Positions 12,063 through 19,531 of a stretch of 24,697 nucleotides of DNA are shown here, piece by piece. The notes under the pieces are model-generated. The model saw only the letters and a program-made list of their open reading frames with translations. It did no database searches and was not told where the DNA came from. Made by a program: the position numbers and the translations under genes. Within the stretch, counting starts at the first letter, position 1. Every line of letters begins with the position of its first letter. This stretch comes from JAZQUM01 sp045631305 (GTDB lineage: Bacteria > Bacillota > Clostridia > Oscillospirales > Oscillospiraceae), in the NCBI GenBank assembly GCA_045631305.1, contig JAZQUM010000008.1, forward strand, positions 1 to 24,697. The letters run 5' to 3'.

Positions 12063-14960
12063 TTAGAGACTATAGAAGAGGATCTTTGCCATCTGTCCGC
12101 GGGTGATGTTTTTCTGGGGGCGGAAAGTGCCGTCCGCATATCCGCCGATGACACCCTGGGTGGAGAGCACCTGCACATGCTCGCGGGCATAAGCGGGGAT
12201 GGAAGAAGTATCCGTAAAGGTGAGGGGGGAAACTTCATAACCCTTTTCCTCCAGACGGCCGATCATGGCAGCAGCCTGGGCGCGGGTGATGAGGTTCTGG
12301 GGATTGAAGTAAAGCTGGCCGTTTTTCTCCGTGCCGTTGATAACGCCCATGGAAGAGAGTGCAGTGACGGCAGTTTTGGCAAAGCCACCGATGCTTGCTT
12401 CATCGGCAAAGGCGCTGGGAAGGTCAGCGTAGTCCGCATCGTTGAGACACAGATAGCGGTAGAGCATCACGGCAAATTCCTGACGGGAAATGTAGTTATT
12501 GGGGCGGAAGGTGCCGTCTGCATAGCCCTTGGTAATGCCAGCGTGGTAAAGGTAGGCGATTTCTGCGGCAAAGGCAGAGTCAGCAGAATCGGTGAAAGGA
12601 GCGTCACCTTCCAAAGCGGGAATGTTGAGGGAGGTCTTCACAAGGTTGCCGCTATTGTCTTTTACCGTAAGGCTCACGCGGTGGGTCACAGCATCGGCTG
12701 CGCCAACATTTGCCGTAAGGGTGGAGCCGGAGAGGGTGAAGGGAATAACTGCACCGTCATAAGTGAGGGAAATGTTGGCGGCGCTTACTTTACCGTCCAC
12801 CGCGTCGGTGAGGGTGGCAGTGAGAATTTCGCCGGTGAGAATCATGGTCACTTCAGGGGCTTCACTGTCCACAATGCCCATATAGGACGCGATCATTTCA
12901 TCGAGATAGATAGTGCCGTTTTCTGCATTACCGAAAATATTTACACCCGAAAGGGAGGTGCTGGAAGCGGGAAGGGCAAGGGAAATCTGCTTCCAGCCTG
13001 CAAAATCCAGCGCGGTGGAAGTAATGCCCCTGTCAGTTGCGATGGAGAGGGTGTTGCCGCTTGCATCACCGTATACCCAAAGGTTCAGTGTGTCATAGCC
13101 TGCAGGGAGGGAATAACTCATGGGCAGGCTGTATACCCCATCTGTAAGGGTGTAATCCATACGGCCTGCAGAAAAACCGTTATGCACGGTGGAAGAATCT
13201 GCGGGGAGGAAGGTGCTGGTTTCAAAGGGTTCCAAAGTCAGCAGAGGATTGGCGGTGACCGTTACGGAAACTGTTTTGGAAACAGAACCAAAAGAGCAGG
13301 TGATGGTGCCGCTTCCGGGATAGCGGCCTGCTGTGAAGGTGCCTGTTTCATCCATGGTGCCGATGCTGCCGGCTGCGCTCCATTTGAAGAGAGAATCATC
13401 GGCGGGGAGAACCTTGTGGCGGAAGATAGCCTCGGGAGAGAGAGTCACACTTTCGCCGGGGGTCAGCGTCAGGGAAGAGACGGAGGTGCCGTTTCGCAGC
13501 ACGCGGATGGAATCGGGGGAGGTGACGGCGTGAACGGTGAGGCTATCATTCCAGGCGGCAAAAGATGCCGTTACGGTGATGTCTCCTCCTGCAGAGGTAT
13601 CCAGCGTGGAACCCGTCAGAGTGCCGCGGTCAGCGGAGAGCGAGTAATTTACGCTGAGAGGGATAAAGTTGGTGTCTACTGCAGCAGCAGAGATCTCTAC
13701 ACTCTTGCCTGCCAGCACATATTCCTCATCGGCAGAAACATACATCCGACCCATCACGTGGGAGGGCAGATTGGAGGCCAGGAGCAGGATCTGGGTGGAA
13801 ACAGCGCGCTCGCTGCTTTCGGAAGGAACATTGATCAGCGTGGAAGTGGTTTCGCCGGGTTTGGTAATGGCCATAGTGGTGGAGCCACCGCCATCTAAGC
13901 ACATGGCTTCTACGCAGCCCAGTTCAATGAGTCGCTTTGCCACCTGAGTCTGGGAAGCGCCCATGGAGTGTCCGCTTCTGCGACCGTCCATGGTGTAGAA
14001 AATAAGGGTGCCGTCCGCTTTCTTGCCGATAGCGGTGCGGGGATTGCCTGTGGTATCAAGACCGCTGACCACCTGAGAATCCTTTACCAGCTGATAAAGA
14101 GCGCCCGTGGCATAGGAAACGGTTTCCCACGCGGGGTCATCCACAGAGCAGCTGAAGGTGATGGTTTGACCGGGGGTGAGGTTTTGCAGAGCGGCGGTGA
14201 GATAAGCGTTGCTGTCGGCAGTACAGGAGAGCACTACCTGATTTTGCTGCATCACAGTAGCGGGGGTGGTGAGCACGGTGTTTACCGCAAGGGTGGCGGT
14301 TTTGCCCATGGCGATGGAGCCATCTACCACGTCGCAGAGCACTTCCACGCCTGCGGCAGTAGTGCCGCTGGTGCGGGCCTTATTGAAATCGTAGGTGTAA
14401 AGATAGATGCCGCCGCTTTCGCGCACCTTATTCACGTTGCGCACACTGCGGATAATTTCAACGCCCTCGGCATTGGTGCCTAAATTCAAAGAATAGGTAA
14501 GAGCAGGCTTGCCCATAATGGCAGTGCCGTCAGGATAGAAGCCAACAGCATAGGAATAGCTCTGGGTGCCGGTGCGAAGAATGCCGTCAGTCACCACAAG
14601 GCCAATGGGGGCACCGTTGGAAGTGTTGAAATAGTCGCCGTTGATGGCGGCCACTACCCGGTAATCGTTGCTGTAAGTCTGGGCAACGGTACTTACCTTG
14701 GTAAGGGCGGTGACACTTTCACCGTAATGCACCACGGGAGTGACGAAGGAAGAGGGAGAATAGGTCACAAAATTTTCTTCGCGGAAATTGGAAATAGAGT
14801 TGCCCCAAAAAGTGTTGGTAGAAAGGGTCACTCCGTTATGTAACTGGGTTTCTTTCTGAAAAAGATCATCGCCCAAAGCAAAGGATGCGTTTGCGCTTAC
14901 GGAGAGAAGCAGCGCAAGGGCGAGAGTCAGGGCGAGAAGTCTGCGGGGGAATGCTTTCAT
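12063..14960 (-). CDS. Secreted SLH-anchored phosphodiester glycosidase-domain protein
   Basis: 965 residues. Signal peptide at 1-29 (Arg6-Arg7, then a Leu/Ala core, cleavage near ANASFA). Residues ~100-395 are a phosphodiester glycosidase (NAGPA, PF09992-type) domain with NGDYF (107-111), PRTAIG (307-312), DGRRSGHSMG (325-334) and LDGGGSTTM (355-363). Ig-like/bacterial surface regions follow (~405-580), then a beta-rich region resembling a carbohydrate-binding module (~585-690), another Ig-like stretch, and three S-layer homology repeats from 788 to the end (GYADGTFRP twice, LITRAQAAAMI, ITRGQMAKIL). SLH repeats bind pyruvylated wall polysaccharide, so it should sit on the cell surface. The start at 14960 follows GGAGG; an ATG 7 codons earlier lacks a site. 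Its glycan target is unknown. Confidence 0.9.
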   Translation of the reverse strand: MKAFPRRLLALTLALALLLSVSANASFALGDDLFQKETQLHNGVTLSTNTFWGNSISNFREENFVTYSPSSFVTPVVHYGESVTALTKVSTVAQTYSNDYRVVAAINGDYFNTSNGAPIGLVVTDGILRTGTQSYSYAVGFYPDGTAIMGKPALTYSLNLGTNAEGVEIIRSVRNVNKVRESGGIYLYTYDFNKARTSGTTAAGVEVLCDVVDGSIAMGKTATLAVNTVLTTPATVMQQNQVVLSCTADSNAYLTAALQNLTPGQTITFSCSVDDPAWETVSYATGALYQLVKDSQVVSGLDTTGNPRTAIGKKADGTLIFYTMDGRRSGHSMGASQTQVAKRLIELGCVEAMCLDGGGSTTMAITKPGETTSTLINVPSESSERAVSTQILLLASNLPSHVMGRMYVSADEEYVLAGKSVEISAAAVDTNFIPLSVNYSLSADRGTLTGSTLDTSAGGDITVTASFAAWNDSLTVHAVTSPDSIRVLRNGTSVSSLTLTPGESVTLSPEAIFRHKVLPADDSLFKWSAAGSIGTMDETGTFTAGRYPGSGTITCSFGSVSKTVSVTVTANPLLTLEPFETSTFLPADSSTVHNGFSAGRMDYTLTDGVYSLPMSYSLPAGYDTLNLWVYGDASGNTLSIATDRGITSTALDFAGWKQISLALPASSTSLSGVNIFGNAENGTIYLDEMIASYMGIVDSEAPEVTMILTGEILTATLTDAVDGKVSAANISLTYDGAVIPFTLSGSTLTANVGAADAVTHRVSLTVKDNSGNLVKTSLNIPALEGDAPFTDSADSAFAAEIAYLYHAGITKGYADGTFRPNNYISRQEFAVMLYRYLCLNDADYADLPSAFADEASIGGFAKTAVTALSSMGVINGTEKNGQLYFNPQNLITRAQAAAMIGRLEEKGYEVSPLTFTDTSSIPAYAREHVQVLSTQGVIGGYADGTFRPQKNITRGQMAKILFYSL

Positions 14961-15004
14961 GGGTACCTCCAAATTGTGCATGGGATGAATAGCGTATTAT
15001 ATTC

Positions 15005-15033
15005 AGTATACCTTATGGGACGGGGTGTGTAAA
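15005..15033 (-). promoter_or_regulatory. Sigma-A promoter for the SLH protein gene
   Basis: On the minus strand TTTACA (15028-15033) and TATACT (15005-15010), 17-base spacer, one mismatch in each box. A second TATAAT lies a few bases nearer the gene but lacks a good -35. Confidence 0.72.
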
Positions 15034-15037
15034 TGGG

Positions 15038-15074
15038 AAAAAGCCCCGCCGAAATTTCTTTCAGCGGGACTTTT
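15038..15074 (-). terminator. Intrinsic terminator of the nitroreductase unit
   Basis: 13-pair stem (15042-15054 with 15059-15071), tetraloop, followed by T5 on the minus strand. Two positions pair as G-U in minus-strand RNA but would be A-C mismatches in plus-strand RNA, so the hairpin is directional. Confidence 0.8.
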
Positions 15075-15083
15075 GACTTGTTT

Positions 15084-15890
15084 TTACTTTACAAGAAAAG
15101 AGGCTACATATTCAGCTTCGTGGGAAAGCTGGGGGTCAACAAGGGAAAATTCCACGTTTAAGCCCTGCTCTTTGGCGGCAAGATGGAAGTGACAAAGGGC
15201 AATGCCCATATCCACCATCTGCATGTCGGGGCGGCCTTCGGAAGAGTAGCCCTTGCTGCGCTTGAGATAGAAATGCAGCGCATTGTCCACTTTTACTACA
15301 CGCCAAGGCTGGTGATTTACTGCAGAGGGGCCAAGGCGCACCATTTCAAGACAGGGTGCAAGGTCACCTGCTTTTTCCTGCGTCAGGGGTGTGTGGAAGT
15401 CGCCATCAAAAAAGAGACTTTCGAAGGGATGGCGGCTATCTGCCTTGACGGTTTTTCGCATCAGCGTTTCTTTCACGCTCATTTTCTTTGCTGCGTAGCC
15501 CACGGGAGTGGCGCAGGGCATGATCTCGTTTGCCTCAAGCTCCATGGCCGCTTCATAGGCGCCACGGTTCATGGTGCCGCCCAGCCACACCGTGCCGATG
15601 CCCATTTCCCATGCGCTGAGAATAAAAGCTTCGAAGGAGTAGCCAAAGGCTGCGCAGGCAGAGGGAACATTTGCCACCTTACCGCCTACATACAAGTCGC
15701 ACCCGCTGATGACAGGGCAGATCAGGTCGTGATTCTTGCCCTTCAAAAAACGGAAGGAAACGGGAATGCCAAAGGGGTTTTCTGCCTTTTCTGCGCAGGC
15801 GAGGAGTGCTGCTCTCACGCTTTCGCTAAGTTCCCGCCCGTCAAAGGTGCGGACGCTGCGGCGAGCGCGGATAATTTCCTGCATGGTCAT
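15084..15890 (-). CDS. Nitroreductase-family flavoprotein (TM1586-like, two-half form)
   Basis: 268 residues. The N-terminal half starts like nitroreductases (IIRARRSVRTFDG, FMN phosphate site). A mid-section reads SAWEMGIGTVWLGG. A second half has PSAVNHQPWRVVK, another FMN-contact motif, giving an internally duplicated fold as in the TM1586 family. It probably binds FMN and reduces small substrates with NAD(P)H; the substrate is unknown. The start may be the ATG at 15890 or the second one at 15884; no strong ribosome site is seen, and the gene begins only 6 bases after the SPFH stop, so translational coupling is likely. It is the last gene of the NfeD-SPFH unit. Physical linkage to a membrane-microdomain pair is unusual but does not define function. 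Confidence 0.85.
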   Translation of the reverse strand: MTMQEIIRARRSVRTFDGRELSESVRAALLACAEKAENPFGIPVSFRFLKGKNHDLICPVISGCDLYVGGKVANVPSACAAFGYSFEAFILSAWEMGIGTVWLGGTMNRGAYEAAMELEANEIMPCATPVGYAAKKMSVKETLMRKTVKADSRHPFESLFFDGDFHTPLTQEKAGDLAPCLEMVRLGPSAVNHQPWRVVKVDNALHFYLKRSKGYSSEGRPDMQMVDMGIALCHFHLAAKEQGLNVEFSLVDPQLSHEAEYVASFLVK

Positions 15891-15896
15891 AAGCGC

Positions 15897-16832
15897 TTAT
15901 GCCTTGGGGTCTTCCGTGTCAAACACGGTCTTGGCGCCTGCTGCCAGCGCTGCCAGAGACTGGATCTCGCTGGGGATGATGATCTTGGTGGCCTTGCCGT
16001 CAGCTGCTGCCTGGAAGGCTTCCAGTGCCTTGATCTTGATCACGGCATCGCCGGGGTTGGCTTCGTTGATGAGGCGGATGGCGTCGGCGGGAGCCTGCTG
16101 CACCTTCAAAATGGCTTCGGCTTCTGCTTCTGCTGCCATGATGCGGGCGGTCTTTTCTGCTTCCGCTGCCATGATCTTGGCCTGCTTGGCGGCATCTGCC
16201 TGCAAAATGGCAGACTGCTTGTTACCTTCTGCCACCAGGATCTGAGACTGTTTCTGACCTTCTGCCTGCAGAATAGCTTCGCGGCGTTCACGCTCTGCCT
16301 TCATCTGCTTTTCCATGGCGTCCTGAATTTCGCGGGGAGGAATGATGCTCTTAAGTTCCACGCGGTTTACCTTGATGCCCCAGGGGTCGGTAGCTTCGTC
16401 CAGAATGGAGCGCATCTTGGTGTTGATGTGGTCGCGGCTGGTAAGGGCCTGGTCCAGTTCCAGATCGCCGATGATGTTACGCAGAGTGGTGGCAGTGAGG
16501 TTTTCAATGGCGCTCATGGGGTATTCTACGCCGTAGGTATAGAGCTTGGGGTCCGTGATCTGGAAATAAACCACAGTGTCGATCTGCATGGTAACGTTAT
16601 CCTTGGTGATCACGGGCTGGGGCGCAAAGTCCACCACCTGTTCCTTCAAAGAAACGTTCTTTGCCACGCGGTCAATAAAGGGGATCTTGAAGTGAAGGCC
16701 AACGCTCCACACCGCATGGAACGCACCAAGACGCTCCACCACAAAGGCGCGGGACTGCTTGACCACGCGGATGTTGGAAGCAACCACGATCAAAACCAGC
16801 AAAATCAATGCAATAGGGATGATGAATTCCAT
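15897..16832 (-). CDS. SPFH/band 7 (stomatin/QmcA-like) membrane protein
   Basis: 311 residues. An N-terminal membrane anchor (residues 2-18) is followed by the SPFH domain: VKQSRAFVVERLG, GLHFKIPFID, VVDFAPQPVITKDNV, MSAIENLTATTLRNIIG and DPWGIKVNRVELKSI. A long Ala/Glu/Lys/Gln coiled coil (about 180-245) contains the near-repeat KIMAAEAEKTARIMAAEAEAEA. The tail has the family features NPGDAVIKIKALEAF and IIIPSEIQSL. Such proteins oligomerise and scaffold membrane microdomains or regulate membrane proteases; a partner NfeD protein is usually encoded next to them, as here. AAGGAGG precedes the ATG. The gap to the upstream NfeD-fusion gene is 20 bases, so they form one operon. Confidence 0.95.
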   Translation of the reverse strand: MEFIIPIALILLVLIVVASNIRVVKQSRAFVVERLGAFHAVWSVGLHFKIPFIDRVAKNVSLKEQVVDFAPQPVITKDNVTMQIDTVVYFQITDPKLYTYGVEYPMSAIENLTATTLRNIIGDLELDQALTSRDHINTKMRSILDEATDPWGIKVNRVELKSIIPPREIQDAMEKQMKAERERREAILQAEGQKQSQILVAEGNKQSAILQADAAKQAKIMAAEAEKTARIMAAEAEAEAILKVQQAPADAIRLINEANPGDAVIKIKALEAFQAAADGKATKIIIPSEIQSLAALAAGAKTVFDTEDPKA

Positions 16833-16852
16833 GTTGTATCCTCCTTAAAATA

Positions 16853-17695
16853 TTATTCTTCTTTCAATGCTACAAATACTTTCACACCCTCGATGCGAAG
16901 CACGGTGACTTCCGTGCCCACGGGGATGATTTCACCCGTTTCGCTGCGGGCGCTCCACTCAAGGTCTGCGATCTTTACCTGACCCTGACCTTTGAGGTTA
17001 TCGATCTCCTGCACCACAACGGTGGTGGAGCCGATGACACGGTCAGCGTTGGTGGCGGAGTAATCGGGGGTGAGGAAACGGCGGGCCAGAGGCCGCAGCA
17101 GGGCAAGAGCTACGATGGAGAGCAGCAGAAACATGGCGATCTGCAGCCAGAGCTTGGCGCCCAGCAGCGCGCAGATCAGTGCGCCCAAAGAGCCGATGGC
17201 AAACCAGATAGAGGTAAGCCCCACGGTGATGGCCTCTCCCGCGCCAAAGGCGATGAGCAGCGCCAGCCAGATGATTTTCATGGTCATATTATCCGACCCT
17301 CCTTTTGCTACGGTGACGAAAAGAAGCGAGAACAAAACCAGAAAGACCATAGCGATGGAACTCAGCGCAATACCGAAGGACCATTGGTTCAGCGGCGAGA
17401 GGTTGGAGAAGAAGTTAGCCAGGGACTCCTTCAAGGGGGCGTGGCCCAGAGCCGCGTTTTCTTTCTTTTCGTCGGTCTGTGGGGATTGAGAGGCGGGGAG
17501 CTCGTCACGGAAAAGATCATCCATAGTCACGCCGTAGCGGTTGCAGATGAAAAGGATCTTTTCCATTTCGGGATACCCGCGGGAGGACTCCCACTTGCTG
17601 ACGGCTTGTCGCGTCACATTCAGCTGCTGGGCGAATTCCTCCTGTGTCACGCCGTGTTTGCGGCGCAGCGCCTGCAGCTCACTTCCAAATGACAT
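16853..17695 (-). CDS. XRE helix-turn-helix / transmembrane / NfeD fusion protein
   Basis: 280 residues in a single frame. Residues 1-62 are an XRE (Cro/CI-type) helix-turn-helix: ELQALRRKHGVTQEEFAQQL, NVTRQAVSKWESSRGYPEMEKI. A polar linker (64-98) leads to a hydrophobic helix (~105-129), then the NfeD membrane core (~138-204) with GAGEAITVGLTSIWFAIGS, and an NfeD OB-fold domain (~215-280; VIGSTTVVVQEID, WSARSETGEIIPVGTEVTVL). NfeD proteins partner with SPFH proteins, and the next gene encodes one. A DNA-binding head on NfeD implies a membrane-tethered regulator (inference). The start at 17695 follows AGGAGG; an earlier in-frame ATG at 17785 lies upstream of the putative promoter. Alternative: the HTH may serve only autoregulation. 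Confidence 0.9.
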   Translation of the reverse strand: MSFGSELQALRRKHGVTQEEFAQQLNVTRQAVSKWESSRGYPEMEKILFICNRYGVTMDDLFRDELPASQSPQTDEKKENAALGHAPLKESLANFFSNLSPLNQWSFGIALSSIAMVFLVLFSLLFVTVAKGGSDNMTMKIIWLALLIAFGAGEAITVGLTSIWFAIGSLGALICALLGAKLWLQIAMFLLLSIVALALLRPLARRFLTPDYSATNADRVIGSTTVVVQEIDNLKGQGQVKIADLEWSARSETGEIIPVGTEVTVLRIEGVKVFVALKEE

Positions 17696-17715
17696 GTGGA
17701 TCTCCTCCTTTCTGT

Positions 17716-17752
17716 GTTCAGCATAGCATATTTTCGCGTTCAGGTCTACCAA
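17716..17752 (-). promoter_or_regulatory. Promoter and possible operator of the HTH-NfeD operon
   Basis: On the minus strand TTGGTA (17747-17752) and TATGCT (17725-17730) are 16 bases apart, a weak vegetative promoter. A direct repeat CTGAAC (17738-17743 and 17716-17721), spaced 22 bases centre to centre, about two helical turns, brackets the -10 box. This is a plausible site for the XRE domain encoded just downstream. Confidence 0.4.
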
Positions 17753-17787
17753 CTTGAATTTGCATCTGCCTTTTTGGGCGCGCAACT

Positions 17788-18984
17788 TCAGGTTTCCTGA
17801 TGAAAAATGCTGAAATCTGTTCTGTCAGCGCGGCGGGCCTTTTCCTGCTGCTGTACATCCAGCAACTCGCCGATGACGGCATTGGAGAGCAAAAAGCCGC
17901 GGGGGGTAAGGTGCCAGTTTTCCGTCTCTTTTACTGCAAGGCCCTCTTTTTCAAAGGCCAGAAGCAGCTTTTCCAAGGGGGCGAAGGGGCGGCGGAACCG
18001 CTTTTCATATTCTGTCGCCTTGAGTCCGTAAACTGTACGCAAAGAGAGCATCACATATTCGCCATCCCGCTCTCTCTCGCCGATGACTTCAGATTCTGAA
18101 AGATTCAGCTCGCCGCGAAGATAGGCGGCAAAATCCTTCTCATAGGCATAGCGTACACCGCCAAGGTCTGAGTGTGCGCCGGGGCCGAAGCCTGCGTATT
18201 CCTTCAGCTGCCAGTAGCGCAGATTGTGGCGGGAGGGGAAGCCGTCTTTGGCGAAGTTGGAAATTTCATACTGTTTGTAGCCATGGCGGGCAAGATAGTC
18301 CACGGTGAAAAGGTACATATCTGCCTGCAGTTCATCATCGGGGATGGTGAGGGTGTGGCGCTTTTCATAAAGCGGCGTGCCCTCTTCCAGCATTAACCCA
18401 TAGCAGGAGAGGTGTTCTACCTCCAGCGAGAGAATATCTGCCAGCGTCTTTTCCCAATGGGCCATGGTCTGCCCCGGAAGGCCGAAGATCAGATCGCAGC
18501 TGATGTTTTCAAAGCCTGCCTTGCGGGCGGCGGCCACGGCTTCCTTGGCTTCTTCAAAGGTGTGGATGCGGCCGATGGTGCGGAGAAGCGCATTGTCGGT
18601 AGATTGCACCCCAAGGGAGATGCGGTTGAAGCCGGCTCTTCGCAGCGCCTTGAGACTTTTTACATCCTTGGCGCTGTCGGGATTGGCCTCCAGCGTGATT
18701 TCCGCGTTTCGGGCAAGGGAATAGTGCTTTTTCACAGTTTTCAAAAGGGTGCAAAGCCGCTTGGCTCCCAGATAGCTGGGTGTGCCGCCGCCAAAAAACA
18801 CGGTGTCCACCGCATAGCTTTCGCAGCGGGGGGCGGTTTCCGTCAGGTGGGCGGTCAAAGCGGCGCAGTAAGCGTCCATCTCCTCTTCCCGGCGGGGGAG
18901 GGAATAAAAGTCGCAGTAGGCGCACTTGCTTTTGCAGAAGGGAATATGGATATAAAGGCCCAGAGAGGCGGGGGAAGATTTCAT
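17788..18984 (-). CDS. hemW: HemW-type radical SAM heme chaperone (HemN-like)
   Basis: 398 residues. Radical SAM cysteines 17, 21 and 24 (CKSKCAYCDFY) near the N-terminus, then FFGGGTPS, ISLGVQSTDNALL, DLIFGLPGQT and the HemW-typical HNLRYW. A HemN-type C-terminal domain follows (LSLRTVYGLKATEYEKRF). HemW binds heme and transfers it to client proteins; members were long annotated as oxygen-independent coproporphyrinogen III oxidases. The pattern of a short N-terminus and HNxxYW favours HemW over HemN. The ATG at 18984 is supported by AAGGAG; a frame extending to 19107 would overlap spoVAC and has no site. It is divergent from spoVAC. No clear terminator is seen before the HTH-NfeD promoter. 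Confidence 0.92.
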   Translation of the reverse strand: MKSSPASLGLYIHIPFCKSKCAYCDFYSLPRREEEMDAYCAALTAHLTETAPRCESYAVDTVFFGGGTPSYLGAKRLCTLLKTVKKHYSLARNAEITLEANPDSAKDVKSLKALRRAGFNRISLGVQSTDNALLRTIGRIHTFEEAKEAVAAARKAGFENISCDLIFGLPGQTMAHWEKTLADILSLEVEHLSCYGLMLEEGTPLYEKRHTLTIPDDELQADMYLFTVDYLARHGYKQYEISNFAKDGFPSRHNLRYWQLKEYAGFGPGAHSDLGGVRYAYEKDFAAYLRGELNLSESEVIGERERDGEYVMLSLRTVYGLKATEYEKRFRRPFAPLEKLLLAFEKEGLAVKETENWHLTPRGFLLSNAVIGELLDVQQQEKARRADRTDFSIFHQET

Positions 18985-18998
18985 AGCAGGCGCTCCTT

Positions 18999-19028
18999 GT
19001 ATAAAAATTTCCTTTTGGCGGCAGACTA
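18999..19028 (+). promoter_or_regulatory. Sigma-G-like forespore promoter for spoVAC
   Basis: GTATA (18999-19003) and CAGACTA (19022-19028) with an 18-base spacer resemble the sigma-G pattern GHATR / CATWMTA, with one mismatch in the -10. The position, about 24 bases before the ATG, fits a forespore-expressed spoVA gene. It lies beside the hemW start region. Confidence 0.45.
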
Positions 19029-19052
19029 TTTTCAAAAAGGAGGGGTGCAGGA

Positions 19053-19490
19053 ATGAAAATGTCACCAAAGGAGTATCAGGAGTATGTGAAGAAAATGCAG
19101 CCGTCATCCCCTTTGGGGAAGGATCTGCTGCTTTCTTTTGTCATCGGCGGCGGGATCTGTGTTTTGGGCCAGGGGATCATGAATGTGTGGCTGGCTCTTG
19201 GCTGCGGCCAAGAGGATGCTTCCACCTGGACGTCTATCACGCTGGTATTCCTCAGCGCCCTTTTTACGGGCCTTGGTTTATACCATAAGCTGGCGCGGTT
19301 TGCAGGGGCAGGAACGCTGGTGCCCATCACGGGCTTTGCCAATTCCGTGGCCGCTCCCGCCATCGACTTCAAAGCCGAGGGACTCATCACCGGCACGGCG
19401 GTGAAGATGTTTTCCATCGCAGGCCCCGTCCTTGTTTTCGGCACGGCAGCCAGCGCGGTGTATGGCATTATTTTAATGCTTTTTGCCTGA
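19053..19490 (+). CDS. spoVAC: Stage V sporulation protein AC
   Basis: 145 residues with four hydrophobic segments (about 25-48, 58-77, 86-108 and 118-144). Matches SpoVAC: an N-terminal cytoplasmic head with KKMQPSSPLGKDLLLSF (B. subtilis has a similar KRHSPK motif), GGGICVLGQ, and the conserved GAGTLVPITGFANS. SpoVAC is part of the inner-spore-membrane SpoVA channel that moves dipicolinic acid into the forespore and out during germination. Normally spoVAC sits in an operon with spoVAD and spoVAE, but here a terminator follows directly. AGGAGG precedes the start; the second Met two codons later is an alternative. A sigma-G-like promoter is present. Confidence 0.92.
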   Translation: MKMSPKEYQEYVKKMQPSSPLGKDLLLSFVIGGGICVLGQGIMNVWLALGCGQEDASTWTSITLVFLSALFTGLGLYHKLARFAGAGTLVPITGFANSVAAPAIDFKAEGLITGTAVKMFSIAGPVLVFGTAASAVYGIILMLFA

Positions 19491-19496
19491 GTTTAC

Positions 19497-19531
19497 AAGA
19501 AAAGCCCGCACAGTGTGCAGGCTTTTCTTTT
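19497..19531. terminator. Bidirectional terminator after spoVAC
   Basis: Stem of 14 pairs with one C-A mismatch (19497-19511 with 19515-19529), 3-base loop AGT, A/T-rich ends giving T-tracts on both strands. It closes spoVAC on the plus strand and the DUF4127 gene (stop at 19530-19532) on the minus strand. Confidence 0.85.

Noticed and set aside
12060..13898. A 612-codon plus-strand frame opposite the SLH protein
   Set aside because: Its start lies in the terminator region, and the minus-strand frame has a signal peptide, NAGPA and SLH motifs. Antisense shadow.
16119..16200. Repetitive DNA inside the SPFH gene (near-repeat encoding Met-Ala-Ala-Glu-Ala-Glu units)
   Set aside because: This is the normal Ala/Glu-rich coiled coil of SPFH proteins, not a DNA repeat element.
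15183..16982. A 599-codon plus-strand frame across the nitroreductase and SPFH genes
   Set aside because: It spans two real genes and their intergenic signals. The product is rich in His/Cys/Gly without any domain pattern.
18985..19107. Upstream extension of hemW by 41 codons
   Set aside because: It overlaps the spoVAC start and its ribosome site; AAGGAG before 18984 and family length support the shorter form.
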